Source: Sulfurospirillum arcachonense DSM 9755
GTDB taxonomy: Bacteria; Campylobacterota; Campylobacteria; Campylobacterales; Sulfurospirillaceae
DNA: 58,149 nucleotides
Assembly: GCF_000597725.1 (NCBI RefSeq)
Contig: NZ_JFBL01000017.1
Span: 1 to 58,149, forward strand
Direction of reading: 5' to 3'
The translations under genes and the position numbers were made by a program. Below, piece after piece: positions 35,254 to 44,389 of this stretch (positions are counted from its first letter, which is position 1; each line of letters opens with the position of its first letter). The notes under the pieces are model-generated. The model did not search any database. It saw nothing but the letters and a program-made list of their open reading frames with translations, and was not told the origin of the DNA.

Positions 35254-35814
35254 ATGAAAAAAATAATGTTAGGTTTGATAATTATAGCAAATTCACTTTT
35301 TGCTATTTCTATAAATGATATAAATGGTAAAATGCATAAAAGAGCATATATTACAAGAGTTGATCTAGTAAATGATAATCAAACTGCAGCTAAGCTAATT
35401 TTGGTTAGTTATCCAAATATAAATAAACCTGAATCAAATGATTATTTCAAATATGATTCTGAAAGAAGTCAGTGGATATATACTCATGGAGATAGTAATT
35501 ACTATTATTATAGTTCATATTGGGATTCTTTTTTTAATAATACTAATGTACATACGGCTTATGTTTATGTTAATATGCAAGGATATTCTATCGATTCTTC
35601 ATCAGCTAATGTCATGGTTCTTTGGGGAAATGGTTATATAGATAAACAGCATCAACTACAATATTTACAAACTTTATCTGATGGAACTAAAGTGTTTATA
35701 CATGAAAATGCAACAAATTTATTGGGGTACTCAGTTAGGACTCAAATAATAGCAAATGATGGAACTGTAGATCTTTACAGTTATGTTTCTGTTGACCCAT
35801 ACGCAAAAGAGTAA
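35254..35814 (+). CDS. Exported protein of unknown function
   Basis: 186 residues with a Sec signal peptide (MKKIMLGLIIIANSLFAIS, cleavage after LFA) and a small Tyr/Ser/Asn-rich mature part with mixed beta pattern (YYYYSSYWDSFFNNTNVHTAYVYVNMQGYSI). AAAAAGGGCACAC before the ATG is a good ribosome site. No Cys and no known motif are seen. It stands alone, followed by a strong terminator, next to the type II secretion genes, so it may be a substrate; that is speculation. Confidence 0.7.
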   Translation: MKKIMLGLIIIANSLFAISINDINGKMHKRAYITRVDLVNDNQTAAKLILVSYPNINKPESNDYFKYDSERSQWIYTHGDSNYYYYSSYWDSFFNNTNVHTAYVYVNMQGYSIDSSSANVMVLWGNGYIDKQHQLQYLQTLSDGTKVFIHENATNLLGYSVRTQIIANDGTVDLYSYVSVDPYAKE

Positions 35815-35820
35815 ATAAAG

Positions 35821-35858
35821 AATTGATGCAAAAGCTAAATAAAGTTTTTGCATCAATT
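35821..35858. terminator. Hairpin terminator after the exported protein gene
   Basis: A 16-bp stem (35821-35836 with 35843-35858, one mismatch) with a 6-base loop. It lies between this gene and the convergent pseudopilin operon. Confidence 0.8.
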
Positions 35859-35933
35859 GAAATATAGATTGTGTAATCATTACAAGGTTTAAAAAAATTA
35901 TATTATCTATATTAATTTTAAATTAAACTTCTA

Positions 35934-36434
35934 TTATAGTGTTTCTACTTCAAACACAACAGGTGCTTGATTTTTTATCTCTATATACACTATTACACTC
36001 TTTTTATCATTTGAGAGATTGACACTAAAGCCATCACACTCTTTACTTACTGTGTCTATAAAAATTATTTTATTATCTTCTTCTTTTGTAGGAAGTGTTA
36101 TGTTTTTTGCTGATTCTAATCTTGTGAGTGCATTGTTTTCTTTAAGAACTAACCAAGTGACTTGAGGCTCTGCTATGTTATAGATAGTATGTTTTGTTTT
36201 TAGCTTTAGGAGGGAGTATTTTTTGTAACTTTTTACTTCAATACTAGAAGCTTGGAATATGTCTTTATATAATAAATCATTTATTTTTTCACTTTTACTA
36301 TTTTCTTTGACAATTTTTTCAAATATTTTTAGATTGTTTTTTGTTTGAATTAGAGTAGATGACACAAAAACTACTATCAAACCTAAAAGTATAACTGATA
36401 CTATAATCTCTACTAAAGTAAAAGCTTTTTTCAT
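35934..36434 (-). CDS. Type II secretion minor pseudopilin, GspJ-like
   Basis: 166 residues with a type IV prepilin N-terminus: short basic leader MKKA, then FTLVEIIVSVILLGLIVVFV with Glu at +5 of the mature protein. The rest is a variable periplasmic domain. It is the last of four pseudopilin genes that overlap or touch, and one of the larger minor ones, in the position where GspJ is expected. The J assignment is by order and size only. Confidence 0.8.
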   Translation of the reverse strand: MKKAFTLVEIIVSVILLGLIVVFVSSTLIQTKNNLKIFEKIVKENSKSEKINDLLYKDIFQASSIEVKSYKKYSLLKLKTKHTIYNIAEPQVTWLVLKENNALTRLESAKNITLPTKEEDNKIIFIDTVSKECDGFSVNLSNDKKSVIVYIEIKNQAPVVFEVETL

Positions 36435-36853
36435 TACATTTTGACCGATAAGTATTTTGAGGTACTTTTTGTATTAGAGAGTGTTATCTCATCTATGAGT
36501 ATATCTATGCTATTGTTTTCTTTTGTATCACCATAACTTAAAAGAGTTTGGTTTTTTTGAGAGTAGTGTACTTTTGTATTTTTGAGAATTTTTATAAGAT
36601 TGTCATTTTTTATAGAATAGGCACTTTTGCTAAAGTCATAAAGATTTATGTCTTTATTGTGTAAGTCGGTTGAGTGTTTGTTGAGTACTAGGGAGGTGTA
36701 TCTTAAAAAATCAGTTTTTTTACTAGTAATAGAATATAGTTTTTTTTGATTTGCACTTGCTTTGAAAAGTGCTGTTCCTGCTATAGAGAGTAGTACGACG
36801 CTTACTATGATTTCTATGAGTACAAAAGCTTTTTTATTCACGGTAGTACTCAT
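36434..36853 (-). CDS. Type II secretion minor pseudopilin, GspI-like
   Basis: 139 residues. A prepilin signal (NKKAFVLIEIIVSVVLLSIAG, Glu +5) precedes a short globular domain of about 110 residues, like GspI in size. It shares its stop-start base with the GspJ-like gene and overlaps the gene upstream by 20 bases. The identity among H/I/J is by position. Confidence 0.78.
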   Translation of the reverse strand: MSTTVNKKAFVLIEIIVSVVLLSIAGTALFKASANQKKLYSITSKKTDFLRYTSLVLNKHSTDLHNKDINLYDFSKSAYSIKNDNLIKILKNTKVHYSQKNQTLLSYGDTKENNSIDILIDEITLSNTKSTSKYLSVKM

Positions 36854-37373
36854 CTATACTTTTTGGATAAGAGTTATTTTGACATAACTCTTTTGCATCT
36901 TCAAGACTATCAAATACCTTCACTTCTTGAAAAAGAGGTAAAAACACATAGGCTTTATTTGGCGAGTTTACTATGAGTTTATCGTAAAAATCGCCATCTT
37001 TAAAATCTATCTCTAAGCAGATATGTTCTTCTTTTTTATCTATTTTTTTACTATAAGGAACAAACTCTTCAAACTCACTATTTGGTTTACATGTAAGTAA
37101 GCTCGAATCAGCACTAAGAGAAAAGTCTGGAGTTGTTTGAAAAGTTTTATTTTTAAGGAACAAAAGAGATTTGTCACACTCTTGTCCATAAAGAAAAAAA
37201 GTAGCGTTTTGTTTGGAAAAGTTTTTTTTTATATAGTTTGGCATATCTTTAAGAGTCAATTTTTCTTCATGACTCTTTTTATTTGTATAGGCACTCATGA
37301 CTAAAAAGTACATGATACCTATGAGCAAGATAACAACAATAAGCTCAATAAGACTAAATGCTTTTACTCGCAT
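36834..37373 (-). CDS. Type II secretion minor pseudopilin, GspH-like
   Basis: 179 residues. The prepilin N-terminus MRVKAFSLIELIVVILLIGIMYFLV has the usual Phe/Ser/Leu/Ile/Glu after the leader. The periplasmic part has three to four Cys (ECDKSLL, LLTCKPN, HICLEID, ELCQNN), which could form disulfides. It overlaps the GspG gene by 10 bases. It is called GspH because of its place after GspG. Confidence 0.78.
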   Translation of the reverse strand: MRVKAFSLIELIVVILLIGIMYFLVMSAYTNKKSHEEKLTLKDMPNYIKKNFSKQNATFFLYGQECDKSLLFLKNKTFQTTPDFSLSADSSLLTCKPNSEFEEFVPYSKKIDKKEEHICLEIDFKDGDFYDKLIVNSPNKAYVFLPLFQEVKVFDSLEDAKELCQNNSYPKSIDEYYRE

Positions 37374-37780
37374 GTAGAAAATTTAATATCCATGCCTTCC
37401 TCTTCACCACCTTCTTTTTTGTCACTTCCTAAAGAGATAATATCAAAAGAGTCAGAAGTTCTGATATATATGTAGTTGTTCTTCCAAGGATCAGTTGGGA
37501 GCTTTTTACTACCTAGAAATCCACCTTTAGGGTATGAAGTATATGTAGAAGGATTTGGATTTACTAAAAGGGCATTGAGTCCTTCGGTTGTTGTTGGGTA
37601 TGAACCATTTGAGATTTTAAAAGTTTTGAGTGCATCTGAAAGAGAGTGCATCTGTACACATGTAAGCTTTCTTTTTGCTTGTTCACTTTGCCCTATAAGG
37701 TTTGGCATAACCAAAGAGGCTAAAAGTCCTAGTATAATTATTACTATCATTAATTCTATAAGCGAAAAAGCTTTTTTCAT
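37364..37780 (-). CDS. gspG: Type II secretion major pseudopilin GspG
   Basis: 138 residues with prepilin signal MKKAFSLIELMIVIIILGLLASLVMPNLIGQ and the GspG-specific core: SLSDALKTFKISNGSYPTTTEGLNALL, then LPTDPWKNNYIYIRTSDSFDIISLGSDKKEGGEEEG. GspG forms the short periplasmic pilus that pushes substrates through the GspD secretin. It is the first gene of the minus-strand pseudopilin operon, divergent from the surface-protein genes. Confidence 0.95.
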   Translation of the reverse strand: MKKAFSLIELMIVIIILGLLASLVMPNLIGQSEQAKRKLTCVQMHSLSDALKTFKISNGSYPTTTEGLNALLVNPNPSTYTSYPKGGFLGSKKLPTDPWKNNYIYIRTSDSFDIISLGSDKKEGGEEEGMDIKFSTCE

Positions 37781-37820
37781 GTATAACTCCTAATTTTGCA
37801 AAACTATATCTAAAGTTTTA

Positions 37821-37987
37821 TATAAAAAAAATAAAATAGAGCCATTAAGTAATATTTTATTTATTAGATAATGAAAAGTTACTATACCTAATTATATGAT
37901 TTTAAATTATTTATACATAACTTCAAATTAAAAAAAATACTCAATATTTGCTATAAAAAAAATAAATACACTACTTAAGTAATATTT
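37821..37987. promoter_or_regulatory. Pair of similar TTAAGTAATATTT-containing segments in the T2SS divergent promoter region
   Basis: The 13-mer TTAAGTAATATTT occurs at 37845-37857 and 37975-37987. Each copy is preceded by a similar A-rich segment starting TATAAAAAAAATAAA, so about 36 bases are imperfectly repeated. A related ATTAAGTAAATATTA lies at 41819-41833, before the gspK region. They may be binding sites of a shared regulator. Confidence 0.35.
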
Positions 37988-38035
37988 AATAGGATAAAAG
38001 GTAGCATTATTGGAAATTTGTCTACAGGAATTTTC

Positions 38036-40069
38036 ATGAAAATCTTTCTTTCTACATGTATAATTTTACTAAGTTCGCTTAGTTTATGGGCTTCTGATAT
38101 TTGTCAAGCATTTAATACACCGCTTCAAACCCGCACAGAATCTTCTACGATTAACTTTTCTCCAAATGGAGGAGCATCCTATCTTTATGGTAATACAAAT
38201 ACCTCTTTAGATACTTCAGTCGTAGTAAATAGACAAGTAGGATGGTGGCCATTTGCTTCTTATGATGATACTTGTAAAGAGATGAAAGGTATAAGTGATG
38301 CTCCATGTGTCGCTTCAAAAAACCTAGGAAAGTCTATAAACTTAGAAGATTTACGTTTTGTTAAAAAACATAATAGAGTAGATACAGTAGCAACTACTAA
38401 TAAAGCAATATACAATAACTATGGACAAGGTCTTACTTCTAAAGATGTACTTAAACTTGATTCGTATGATACTATAGAGAGTGGATGGTATCCTGATTTG
38501 CAAATGAATATAGAAGTTTCAAACACTTTACATGTAAATCATCTCTCAACACCAAGTTCAAACTCAATCTTAAACTTTCAAGCAACAAGTAACTATGATG
38601 TTTTTATAGATACACTTAATCTTAATAATAAGACGACTACAAAGTTTGATAGTTCTTTGCAAACACTTAAAATTAATACTCTTAGTATGAATATTGAAAA
38701 TAAGTTAAATATAGAAGCTTTAAAAGAAGTAAGTATAGGCTCTTTAAAGATAAATCCTAACTCTTCTTTACTTATTAAAACACCAAAGCTTGTTATAGAC
38801 TCTTTTAAAGAGAGTGCATCATCGACTCCAAATACAATAAGCCTTATAGCAGACAGTATAGACATAACAACACTTAACCTAGCAGATAATACAATTCTTA
38901 ATATATCTCCATATCTTCAATCAGAGGTTACAGTAACAATAGGAAATGTAAAAACTGGTTCAAGAACACAGTTGAAACTTTTTGCAGGTAACTACCATAT
39001 ATCTTCACTTTTTACAAATGGAAGTAGTGGAAAAGCAGCTATAAATACTGATGGATTAGTAACTATGCTTATAGGAAGTGATTTAACCTTACTCTCTGGT
39101 AATTCTTTAAATTTCAGTAAAGATGCAAAAGATCTTTTACTCTTAGTAAAAGGAAATGTAAATCTACAAAGTAACACAAAAACAGCAGCAACGATTTATG
39201 CACAAGGAGATATCAATCTTCAAAGTGGAGCAACCCTCAAAGGGGCACTCAGTGCAAAAAGCCGTATCAACCTCTATCATAACGCAAAAGTATATGCAGA
39301 TGTTTGTAGTGGTTCAAGTACAGGGGTAGACATAGCTTCTCTAAATATTAAAGTAGAAAAAAATGAGATAAAAGAGCAAACAACAACTTCGTTGCAAGTG
39401 AATGCTACATATAGTGATGGCTCAATAAAAGATATAACAGAAAATATAAGTTGGAGCATACAAGATAACTCCATAGTAAGTATAGATAACAACATACTCA
39501 AAGCACTCAAAGAAGGAACTACCACTCTAAGTGCAACAGTAGATAATACAACATCAAACACAGTAACTATAACAGTATATAAAGAGATAAACGGATATAA
39601 ACTTCCACCTGAGCCAGATGAAACTTTAAATAACTCTACGCTTCTTGGGATTGACTCTAACAATAATGGGGTTAGGGATGATGTGGAGATTTATATAATT
39701 AAAAAGTATGCTAATGAAACAAAATTTCCTAAAACTAAAACTGCTATTGAGTTACAAACTGCTTGGGCAAGTCAAAAAATTCTTGAGATACCAACTATAG
39801 AAAGTGATAAATATTTGACAGAATCAATAGCTTGTAGATCTTATTGGTTTGATAAGCAGACAGTTGGAATGAGTGGATTTGAAGCAGGAAAATATAGATC
39901 AACTTTCAAAATTTATACACCAGAGTTTATGGATAAGATGTATAACACAAGAGAGAGAATCGAGCAAAAATTCTCTTTCAATGAAGCTTTGAGTGGAAAT
40001 ATACTCAAAGGAAGTGAAAAAGAAGGTATAGACAATTGTAGAACAAATATAGATAAGTTAGGAGAATAA
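38036..40069 (+). CDS. Exported surface protein with bacterial Ig-like (BIG2-type) domain
   Basis: 677 residues from ATG 38036, with ACAGGAATTTTC as ribosome site; a TTG at 38018 would add six residues before the signal peptide. Signal peptide cleavage is near LWA-SD. Residues of about 100-430 form a beta-rich, Ser/Thr/Asn-rich stretch with helix-like repeats of short strands (TLNLNNKTT, LSMNIENKLNIEALKEVSIGSLKINPN), consistent with a beta-solenoid. A BIG2-type Ig domain follows (about 435-520: LNIKVEKNEIKEQTTTSLQVNATYSDGS). A Ca-binding-like loop DSNNNGVRDDVE and a helical end complete it. The next gene starts 1 base later. Type II secretion is suggested by location. Confidence 0.78.
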   Translation: MKIFLSTCIILLSSLSLWASDICQAFNTPLQTRTESSTINFSPNGGASYLYGNTNTSLDTSVVVNRQVGWWPFASYDDTCKEMKGISDAPCVASKNLGKSINLEDLRFVKKHNRVDTVATTNKAIYNNYGQGLTSKDVLKLDSYDTIESGWYPDLQMNIEVSNTLHVNHLSTPSSNSILNFQATSNYDVFIDTLNLNNKTTTKFDSSLQTLKINTLSMNIENKLNIEALKEVSIGSLKINPNSSLLIKTPKLVIDSFKESASSTPNTISLIADSIDITTLNLADNTILNISPYLQSEVTVTIGNVKTGSRTQLKLFAGNYHISSLFTNGSSGKAAINTDGLVTMLIGSDLTLLSGNSLNFSKDAKDLLLLVKGNVNLQSNTKTAATIYAQGDINLQSGATLKGALSAKSRINLYHNAKVYADVCSGSSTGVDIASLNIKVEKNEIKEQTTTSLQVNATYSDGSIKDITENISWSIQDNSIVSIDNNILKALKEGTTTLSATVDNTTSNTVTITVYKEINGYKLPPEPDETLNNSTLLGIDSNNNGVRDDVEIYIIKKYANETKFPKTKTAIELQTAWASQKILEIPTIESDKYLTESIACRSYWFDKQTVGMSGFEAGKYRSTFKIYTPEFMDKMYNTRERIEQKFSFNEALSGNILKGSEKEGIDNCRTNIDKLGE

Positions 40070-40070
40070 A

Positions 40071-41798
40071 ATGAATAAAATTATTTTATTATTACTTATA
40101 ACTACAGTTTCACTTTTTGCTCAAATAGATGAGTATAAAACAGATATATACTTTGGAAATGGAGTTTGGAATAGTCCAGAGGCAGCACGTTTAAGTAGAG
40201 ATGCTTTAGAAAATCGTATCAAAATGGATATTATAAAAGGTGATGAAAAACTAGAAAAAAAGTATGGTAAAGTATATCTCTCATATAATTGGGAGAGAGG
40301 AGCAATGGCTGATGTATTAGAAACTTATTATCAGTTAAAAGAAGCTGGTCAAGTAAATAATTTAGACTTTTTTACCGTTATTTATGCTTTAACGGGAGGG
40401 AATTTGATACTTTCTGCAAAAGCAACAGGGGCATTGATGGTGAGTATGCCATTTTATGCAGATGTTGAGCAGGCAAATGTAGATGAAATGTTAGAAAAAT
40501 ATTATGATACAAGTTTTTCTAAATCTCATAGAGTATTGTTAATATCTCACTCACAAGGAAATTTATTTGCAAATAGAGTGTATAACTCTATAACTCCAAA
40601 GGAATATCAAGAGTATTTTGCAAATATTCAAGTAGCAACTCCTGCTGAAAAAGTAAATGCAACAAATAATAGCTATATTACTCTGTTTGGTGATCCTGTT
40701 ATCAATCCTATCCCTGGAAGCTTGCCAGGAAATGTTACGGGTGATATGGGGCATGAGTTTATTTCAGCTTATTTAGAGCAAGAAGAACCATATAATAAAC
40801 TAATTGCCGATTTAAATATCCTTTTACCTATATTGGATAAAACTATATCCCAATGGCAAACAAAAGAAGAGTTGAACTATGGTACAAAAGATTATCGTAT
40901 AAAAGTAGAACATAGATTTGATCCAAGCGTTACAGTTGATACAGAAGTTTATCCATTTGACCCAGCTAAAAAACTTTATTTTGTAGAAAATCCATATAAC
41001 ACTTATGTAAAAGGTGGATATGGTGGAACACAAATTTTAGATTTTTGGGAAGGACAAAAAGAAAATCAGTTTTATAAACTCGAAGGAACTAATCCAGTAG
41101 AGTATATAGAAGAAGTTATCGAATGCAAAGACCCATCATTGTTTGAAGTTATTTTTCATCAAAATATAAATACAAAAGATTGGAGAGTAACTGTTAAAAA
41201 CAATGAAACGAATGAAACAGTAGAAGGTGTATATCCATTTAATTTAGAAGGTTCACTGTATCAATTAGAATCAGGTGAGTGGGTAATAGCTAGTTGTGAT
41301 GGTAAAAGTATAGTAGATAGCTGGGAAGGTCAGAAAGAACATGAAGTATATAAACTAATTGAAACAAATGAAACAATATTTACTTTAAAAGATTTTGTAT
41401 TTAAAAAATATGCAGGTACTAGGCCATTGTTGGTATATAGATATATTGTAGCACCTAAAAGTACATATGATTCTATGATTTATTGGACATGGTATAGTTA
41501 TGACCTAGGACATGTATATTCTCCGCGCTTTGATACTCATAGAGGACAAATTAGTTATCTTGAAGGATTAACTATTCTTCAATCAAGAAATAATATACTT
41601 GGTTTGGTTAAATCAATATATGAAAATGGACGATACTATCATTCAATGATAATTGAGGAGCTTTCAGAAGAAGTTGCTTGGGATAGAGATGGCATCTATC
41701 CGCATAGCTCAATTACTACAACGACTCCATTATCTCGAAATGAAGTAATTGCCTTATTTGTACGTCTTGGAATTAATAATGGAATAGACCCACATTAG
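40071..41798 (+). CDS. Exported lipase-like alpha/beta hydrolase with two tandem C-terminal repeats
   Basis: 575 residues, signal peptide ending LFA-QI. The central region has the serine-hydrolase elbow LLISHSQGNLFANRV (Ser 161), then FGDPVINP (Asp 208) and GDMGHEFISAYL (His 228), a plausible catalytic triad. Two related segments of about 65 residues follow (about 275-338 and 358-431), each with a YPF...L..LE/FVEN pattern and ending in DFWEGQKENQFYKLEGTN or DSWEGQKEHEVYKLIETN. A final domain of unknown type extends from 440. It is coupled to the Ig-like gene upstream. It could be a secreted enzyme of the neighbouring secretion system; the substrate is unknown. Confidence 0.75.
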   Translation: MNKIILLLLITTVSLFAQIDEYKTDIYFGNGVWNSPEAARLSRDALENRIKMDIIKGDEKLEKKYGKVYLSYNWERGAMADVLETYYQLKEAGQVNNLDFFTVIYALTGGNLILSAKATGALMVSMPFYADVEQANVDEMLEKYYDTSFSKSHRVLLISHSQGNLFANRVYNSITPKEYQEYFANIQVATPAEKVNATNNSYITLFGDPVINPIPGSLPGNVTGDMGHEFISAYLEQEEPYNKLIADLNILLPILDKTISQWQTKEELNYGTKDYRIKVEHRFDPSVTVDTEVYPFDPAKKLYFVENPYNTYVKGGYGGTQILDFWEGQKENQFYKLEGTNPVEYIEEVIECKDPSLFEVIFHQNINTKDWRVTVKNNETNETVEGVYPFNLEGSLYQLESGEWVIASCDGKSIVDSWEGQKEHEVYKLIETNETIFTLKDFVFKKYAGTRPLLVYRYIVAPKSTYDSMIYWTWYSYDLGHVYSPRFDTHRGQISYLEGLTILQSRNNILGLVKSIYENGRYYHSMIIEELSEEVAWDRDGIYPHSSITTTTPLSRNEVIALFVRLGINNGIDPH

Positions 41799-42211
41799 AA
41801 TTAATAATAACTTTTTACATTAAGTAAATATTATGTATACTTTAAGCTTTATTTACATGTAAAAGGTTTTTGAAAAGATTTATGAAAAAAGGTATAGCTT
41901 TACTTATCAGCATAGGCTTTATTGCAGTGTTTACAGCTTTGATAGCCTATGTCTTTTCTCTATCAAATAAAAGCTTTGAAGAGATAGAAAGAGTAGAGTT
42001 AAAAAACCAGAGTGCTATTATCTTTTAAGTTCCGGTGACAGTTTACTTAATTATTTAGAATTTATATAAATTAGCCTTAAAATTAAAGGTGGCAAGATAC
42101 TTTAACCAAAGTAAAAAATATATATTTTAATAATCTATTTTATAATTTAAGTACATTTTTTGTATACTTAATACTTTTAATATTAAAAATCAAGGGTTAT
42201 TAATAAGAAGT
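41799..42211. other. Intergenic region upstream of gspK
   Basis: Contains an ATTAAGTAAATATTA motif (41819-41833), a TTTACATGTAAA palindrome (41852-41863), the truncated gspK copy (41882-42028) and a TATAAT at 42141-42146, which could serve the downstream gspK operon. Nothing else is seen. Confidence 0.5.
41882..42028 (+). pseudogene. Truncated gspK-like remnant
   Basis: A 48-codon frame starting MKKGIALLISIGFIAVFTAL and ending NQSAIIF-stop. It is clearly related to the first 48 residues of the intact GspK 330 bases downstream (same start, about two thirds identical by eye), then stops abruptly. The spacing to its ATG includes no strong ribosome site. It is too short to make a pseudopilin, so it is probably the leftover of a duplicated gspK after deletion. 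Confidence 0.75.
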
Positions 42212-43084
42212 ATGAAAAAAGGCATAGCATTACTCATTACTATAGGTTTTATAGCTATTTTAGCAGCGCTTATGGCGTATATGTTTTCTATATCAAATAA
42301 TACATTTGAAAGTATAGAAGATATAAAGAGTAAAAGCCAAGATTTTATCTTATATAAAGATATAAAGACCATACTCGATGAGCGCGCGAAAAGTTTAACA
42401 AACAGTGAAGATTTAACTACTTTTCTTTTGGGTATTCCTTCTACGTTTGATAAAAAAACAAAACTTCGTTTGTCTGTAGAGCTTGAGTCTTTAAGTAACA
42501 AAGTTAACATAAACTCTTTGCTTTTAAAAGATAAAATCGACACTTCTATAAGTACTTTTTTAAAAAGTGTTTGTGAAGAGTACAATGTACTTGATGCAAC
42601 TTTTTTTACCAACTTAGTGTTAGATACGATAGATGAAGATAGCATTTCACGAGGTGCTATGAGTGAGATAAACCAAGAAGATATAAAGTTTTCAAATGGA
42701 CGAATAATGAGCAAAGAACATTTTGATATTTTGATAAACTATTATGCAGAAAAGTCAGGAGATAAAAACATACTAAATGTTCCTTGGGAAGAGCTTGTCT
42801 ACTTTGGTCCTTTAGCAAAAAGCACTATAGATTGTGATAGGATGAGCGAAGAGCTTATAAAGATACTATTACAAAGTAACGAAAGTTTGACAAGTTGTGA
42901 AGAGATAAATACTCCAACAGCAAAAAAGTTTGCACAGCAGTATAATCTACAAGCATTTAGTAATCAAAGTAGCTATTATGTTTTAGCGACTATAGAGTAT
43001 GAGCTGGAAAAAAAAGTGAGTAAAGTATCTTTTATGTATGATATAAAAACAAAAGAGGCAGGTAGTATTGACTTTGTTAACTAA
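42212..43084 (+). CDS. gspK: Type II secretion minor pseudopilin GspK
   Basis: 290 residues. The N-terminus MKKGIALLITIGFIAILAALMAYMF lacks the Glu at +5, as is typical for GspK, the tip pseudopilin. The larger periplasmic domain has the family's pattern of Asn/Asp-containing segments (LESLSNKVNINSLLLKDKIDT, NLVLDTIDEDSISRGAMSEI, ILNVPWEELVYFG) and two Cys (CDRMSEEL, LTSCEEI). It starts the plus-strand operon of K, L, M, N, C, D, E and F genes. The gene start of the next reading frame overlaps its end by 17 bases. Confidence 0.9.
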   Translation: MKKGIALLITIGFIAILAALMAYMFSISNNTFESIEDIKSKSQDFILYKDIKTILDERAKSLTNSEDLTTFLLGIPSTFDKKTKLRLSVELESLSNKVNINSLLLKDKIDTSISTFLKSVCEEYNVLDATFFTNLVLDTIDEDSISRGAMSEINQEDIKFSNGRIMSKEHFDILINYYAEKSGDKNILNVPWEELVYFGPLAKSTIDCDRMSEELIKILLQSNESLTSCEEINTPTAKKFAQQYNLQAFSNQSSYYVLATIEYELEKKVSKVSFMYDIKTKEAGSIDFVN

Positions 43085-44000
43085 ATCAAAAAAACCTAGT
43101 TTTCTTATAACAAAAAACTTTTCTAAAAAATTGACGCAGATGTCAGACTTACTGTTGTCTCCAGAGTTTTATTGGGTAAAAAAAGTCACTTTAAATGTAA
43201 AGTTTGCTTATGAAGTAAAAAAGATGGCAGAGTCTATTTTTGATGGTTTTCTTCCTAGTGGTGATTATGAATACAAGGTTTTCAAAGTTGCACCAAATGA
43301 GTATATTTTAGTTGCATACGATATAAAACTGATACAAGATGAGCTGATACAGCTTGGTATTGATATGGATTTTGTAGCAAACATATATACGCTCCAAAGT
43401 GAGTTTTTACAAATAAATGCAAAAGTAGATGAAGAGTTTGGACTTGCTACATGTAAAGGTGTTATTGTTTACTCTGCTAGTAAGCTTTTGGATTTAGAGG
43501 ATGCTTTACATGTAGAAGAGTTACTCGAAGACAAAACTCTCTCTAAAAATTATATATATCACTCAAAAAGCAAAAAGAACTCTTTAGAGTATTTTAATCT
43601 CATGATATGGTTTGTTTTGATTTTAAATTTAGTTGTTTTGCTCGATACCATCAAACTCTATAAAGATAAAAAATTTTTAGAAAATCAAAAAAATACGTTT
43701 ATAAAAAAACACAATCTCCCTAGTACTTCATTTCAGATAACAAGTATGAAAGAAGAGTTATCTTTCATAGAAAAAAATCAATTAGGTTTTAGAGATGCTA
43801 TTTTGTATATAAACAAATTTCATTTTTTAAAAGATGAGCTTTTTGACTCTGTATATTTTAAAAACAATGTGATTGTATTTTCCGTTTCATTAGAGAGTAA
43901 ACAAAGAGAAGAGATACTAAAAAAATATATATCAAAAAAATTGACTATTTTAAAAAGTAAAAATGAGAACAAAAGTCTAGTTGTGGAGATTCAACTGTGA
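43068..44000 (+). CDS. Type II secretion inner-membrane protein, GspL-like
   Basis: 310 residues with an N-terminal cytoplasmic part (about 1-175), one membrane helix (about 184-205: YFNLMIWFVLILNLVVLLDTIKL) and a periplasmic ferredoxin-like domain, the layout of GspL. The start is TTG 43068, with GAGG upstream; a later ATG at 43140 is possible. GspL connects the GspE ATPase to the inner-membrane platform. The family call rests on topology and operon position rather than on strong motifs. Confidence 0.7.
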   Translation: MTLLTKSKKPSFLITKNFSKKLTQMSDLLLSPEFYWVKKVTLNVKFAYEVKKMAESIFDGFLPSGDYEYKVFKVAPNEYILVAYDIKLIQDELIQLGIDMDFVANIYTLQSEFLQINAKVDEEFGLATCKGVIVYSASKLLDLEDALHVEELLEDKTLSKNYIYHSKSKKNSLEYFNLMIWFVLILNLVVLLDTIKLYKDKKFLENQKNTFIKKHNLPSTSFQITSMKEELSFIEKNQLGFRDAILYINKFHFLKDELFDSVYFKNNVIVFSVSLESKQREEILKKYISKKLTILKSKNENKSLVVEIQL

Positions 44001-44389
44001 ATGATTCTATAAAAAGAAATATAATTTTGTTTTTTTCAGTAACATTTGTAGTTGGGGCTATCTATCTTTATAAGACAAGTTTGAGTTATGAAAAAAGTAT
44101 GGAGAGTTTTAAAGAGTTTAAAAACAGATCAAGTGAGCTTATCCGTTTGCAAAAAAAATGGGGAAACCACAATACAGATAAAAGAAAACTACTTCAAATT
44201 ACAAGGCAGATAAAACCAACAAAACAGATAAAAAGCAAAGGTAGCCAAAAACTTACTTATGAAAATTTAAGTAAGCCAAGTTTAGAAAGATTGGGAAGAC
44301 TTTTACTAAATTCTCAGTTAAATATAAAAGAGTTAAAAATAGAAAAAGTAAATAAAAAAGTTCTTTTACATGTAGAGGTGGTTTTATGA
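43997..44389 (+). CDS. Type II secretion platform protein, GspM-like
   Basis: 130 residues with one N-terminal membrane helix (IILFFSVTFVVGAIYLY), a coiled-coil stretch (YEKSMESFKEFKNRSSELIRLQKKW) and a small ferredoxin-like end, the size and layout of GspM. The start is GTG, and the gene overlaps both neighbours by 4 bases. Assigned by position after the GspL-like gene. Confidence 0.65.
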   Translation: MNDSIKRNIILFFSVTFVVGAIYLYKTSLSYEKSMESFKEFKNRSSELIRLQKKWGNHNTDKRKLLQITRQIKPTKQIKSKGSQKLTYENLSKPSLERLGRLLLNSQLNIKELKIEKVNKKVLLHVEVVL

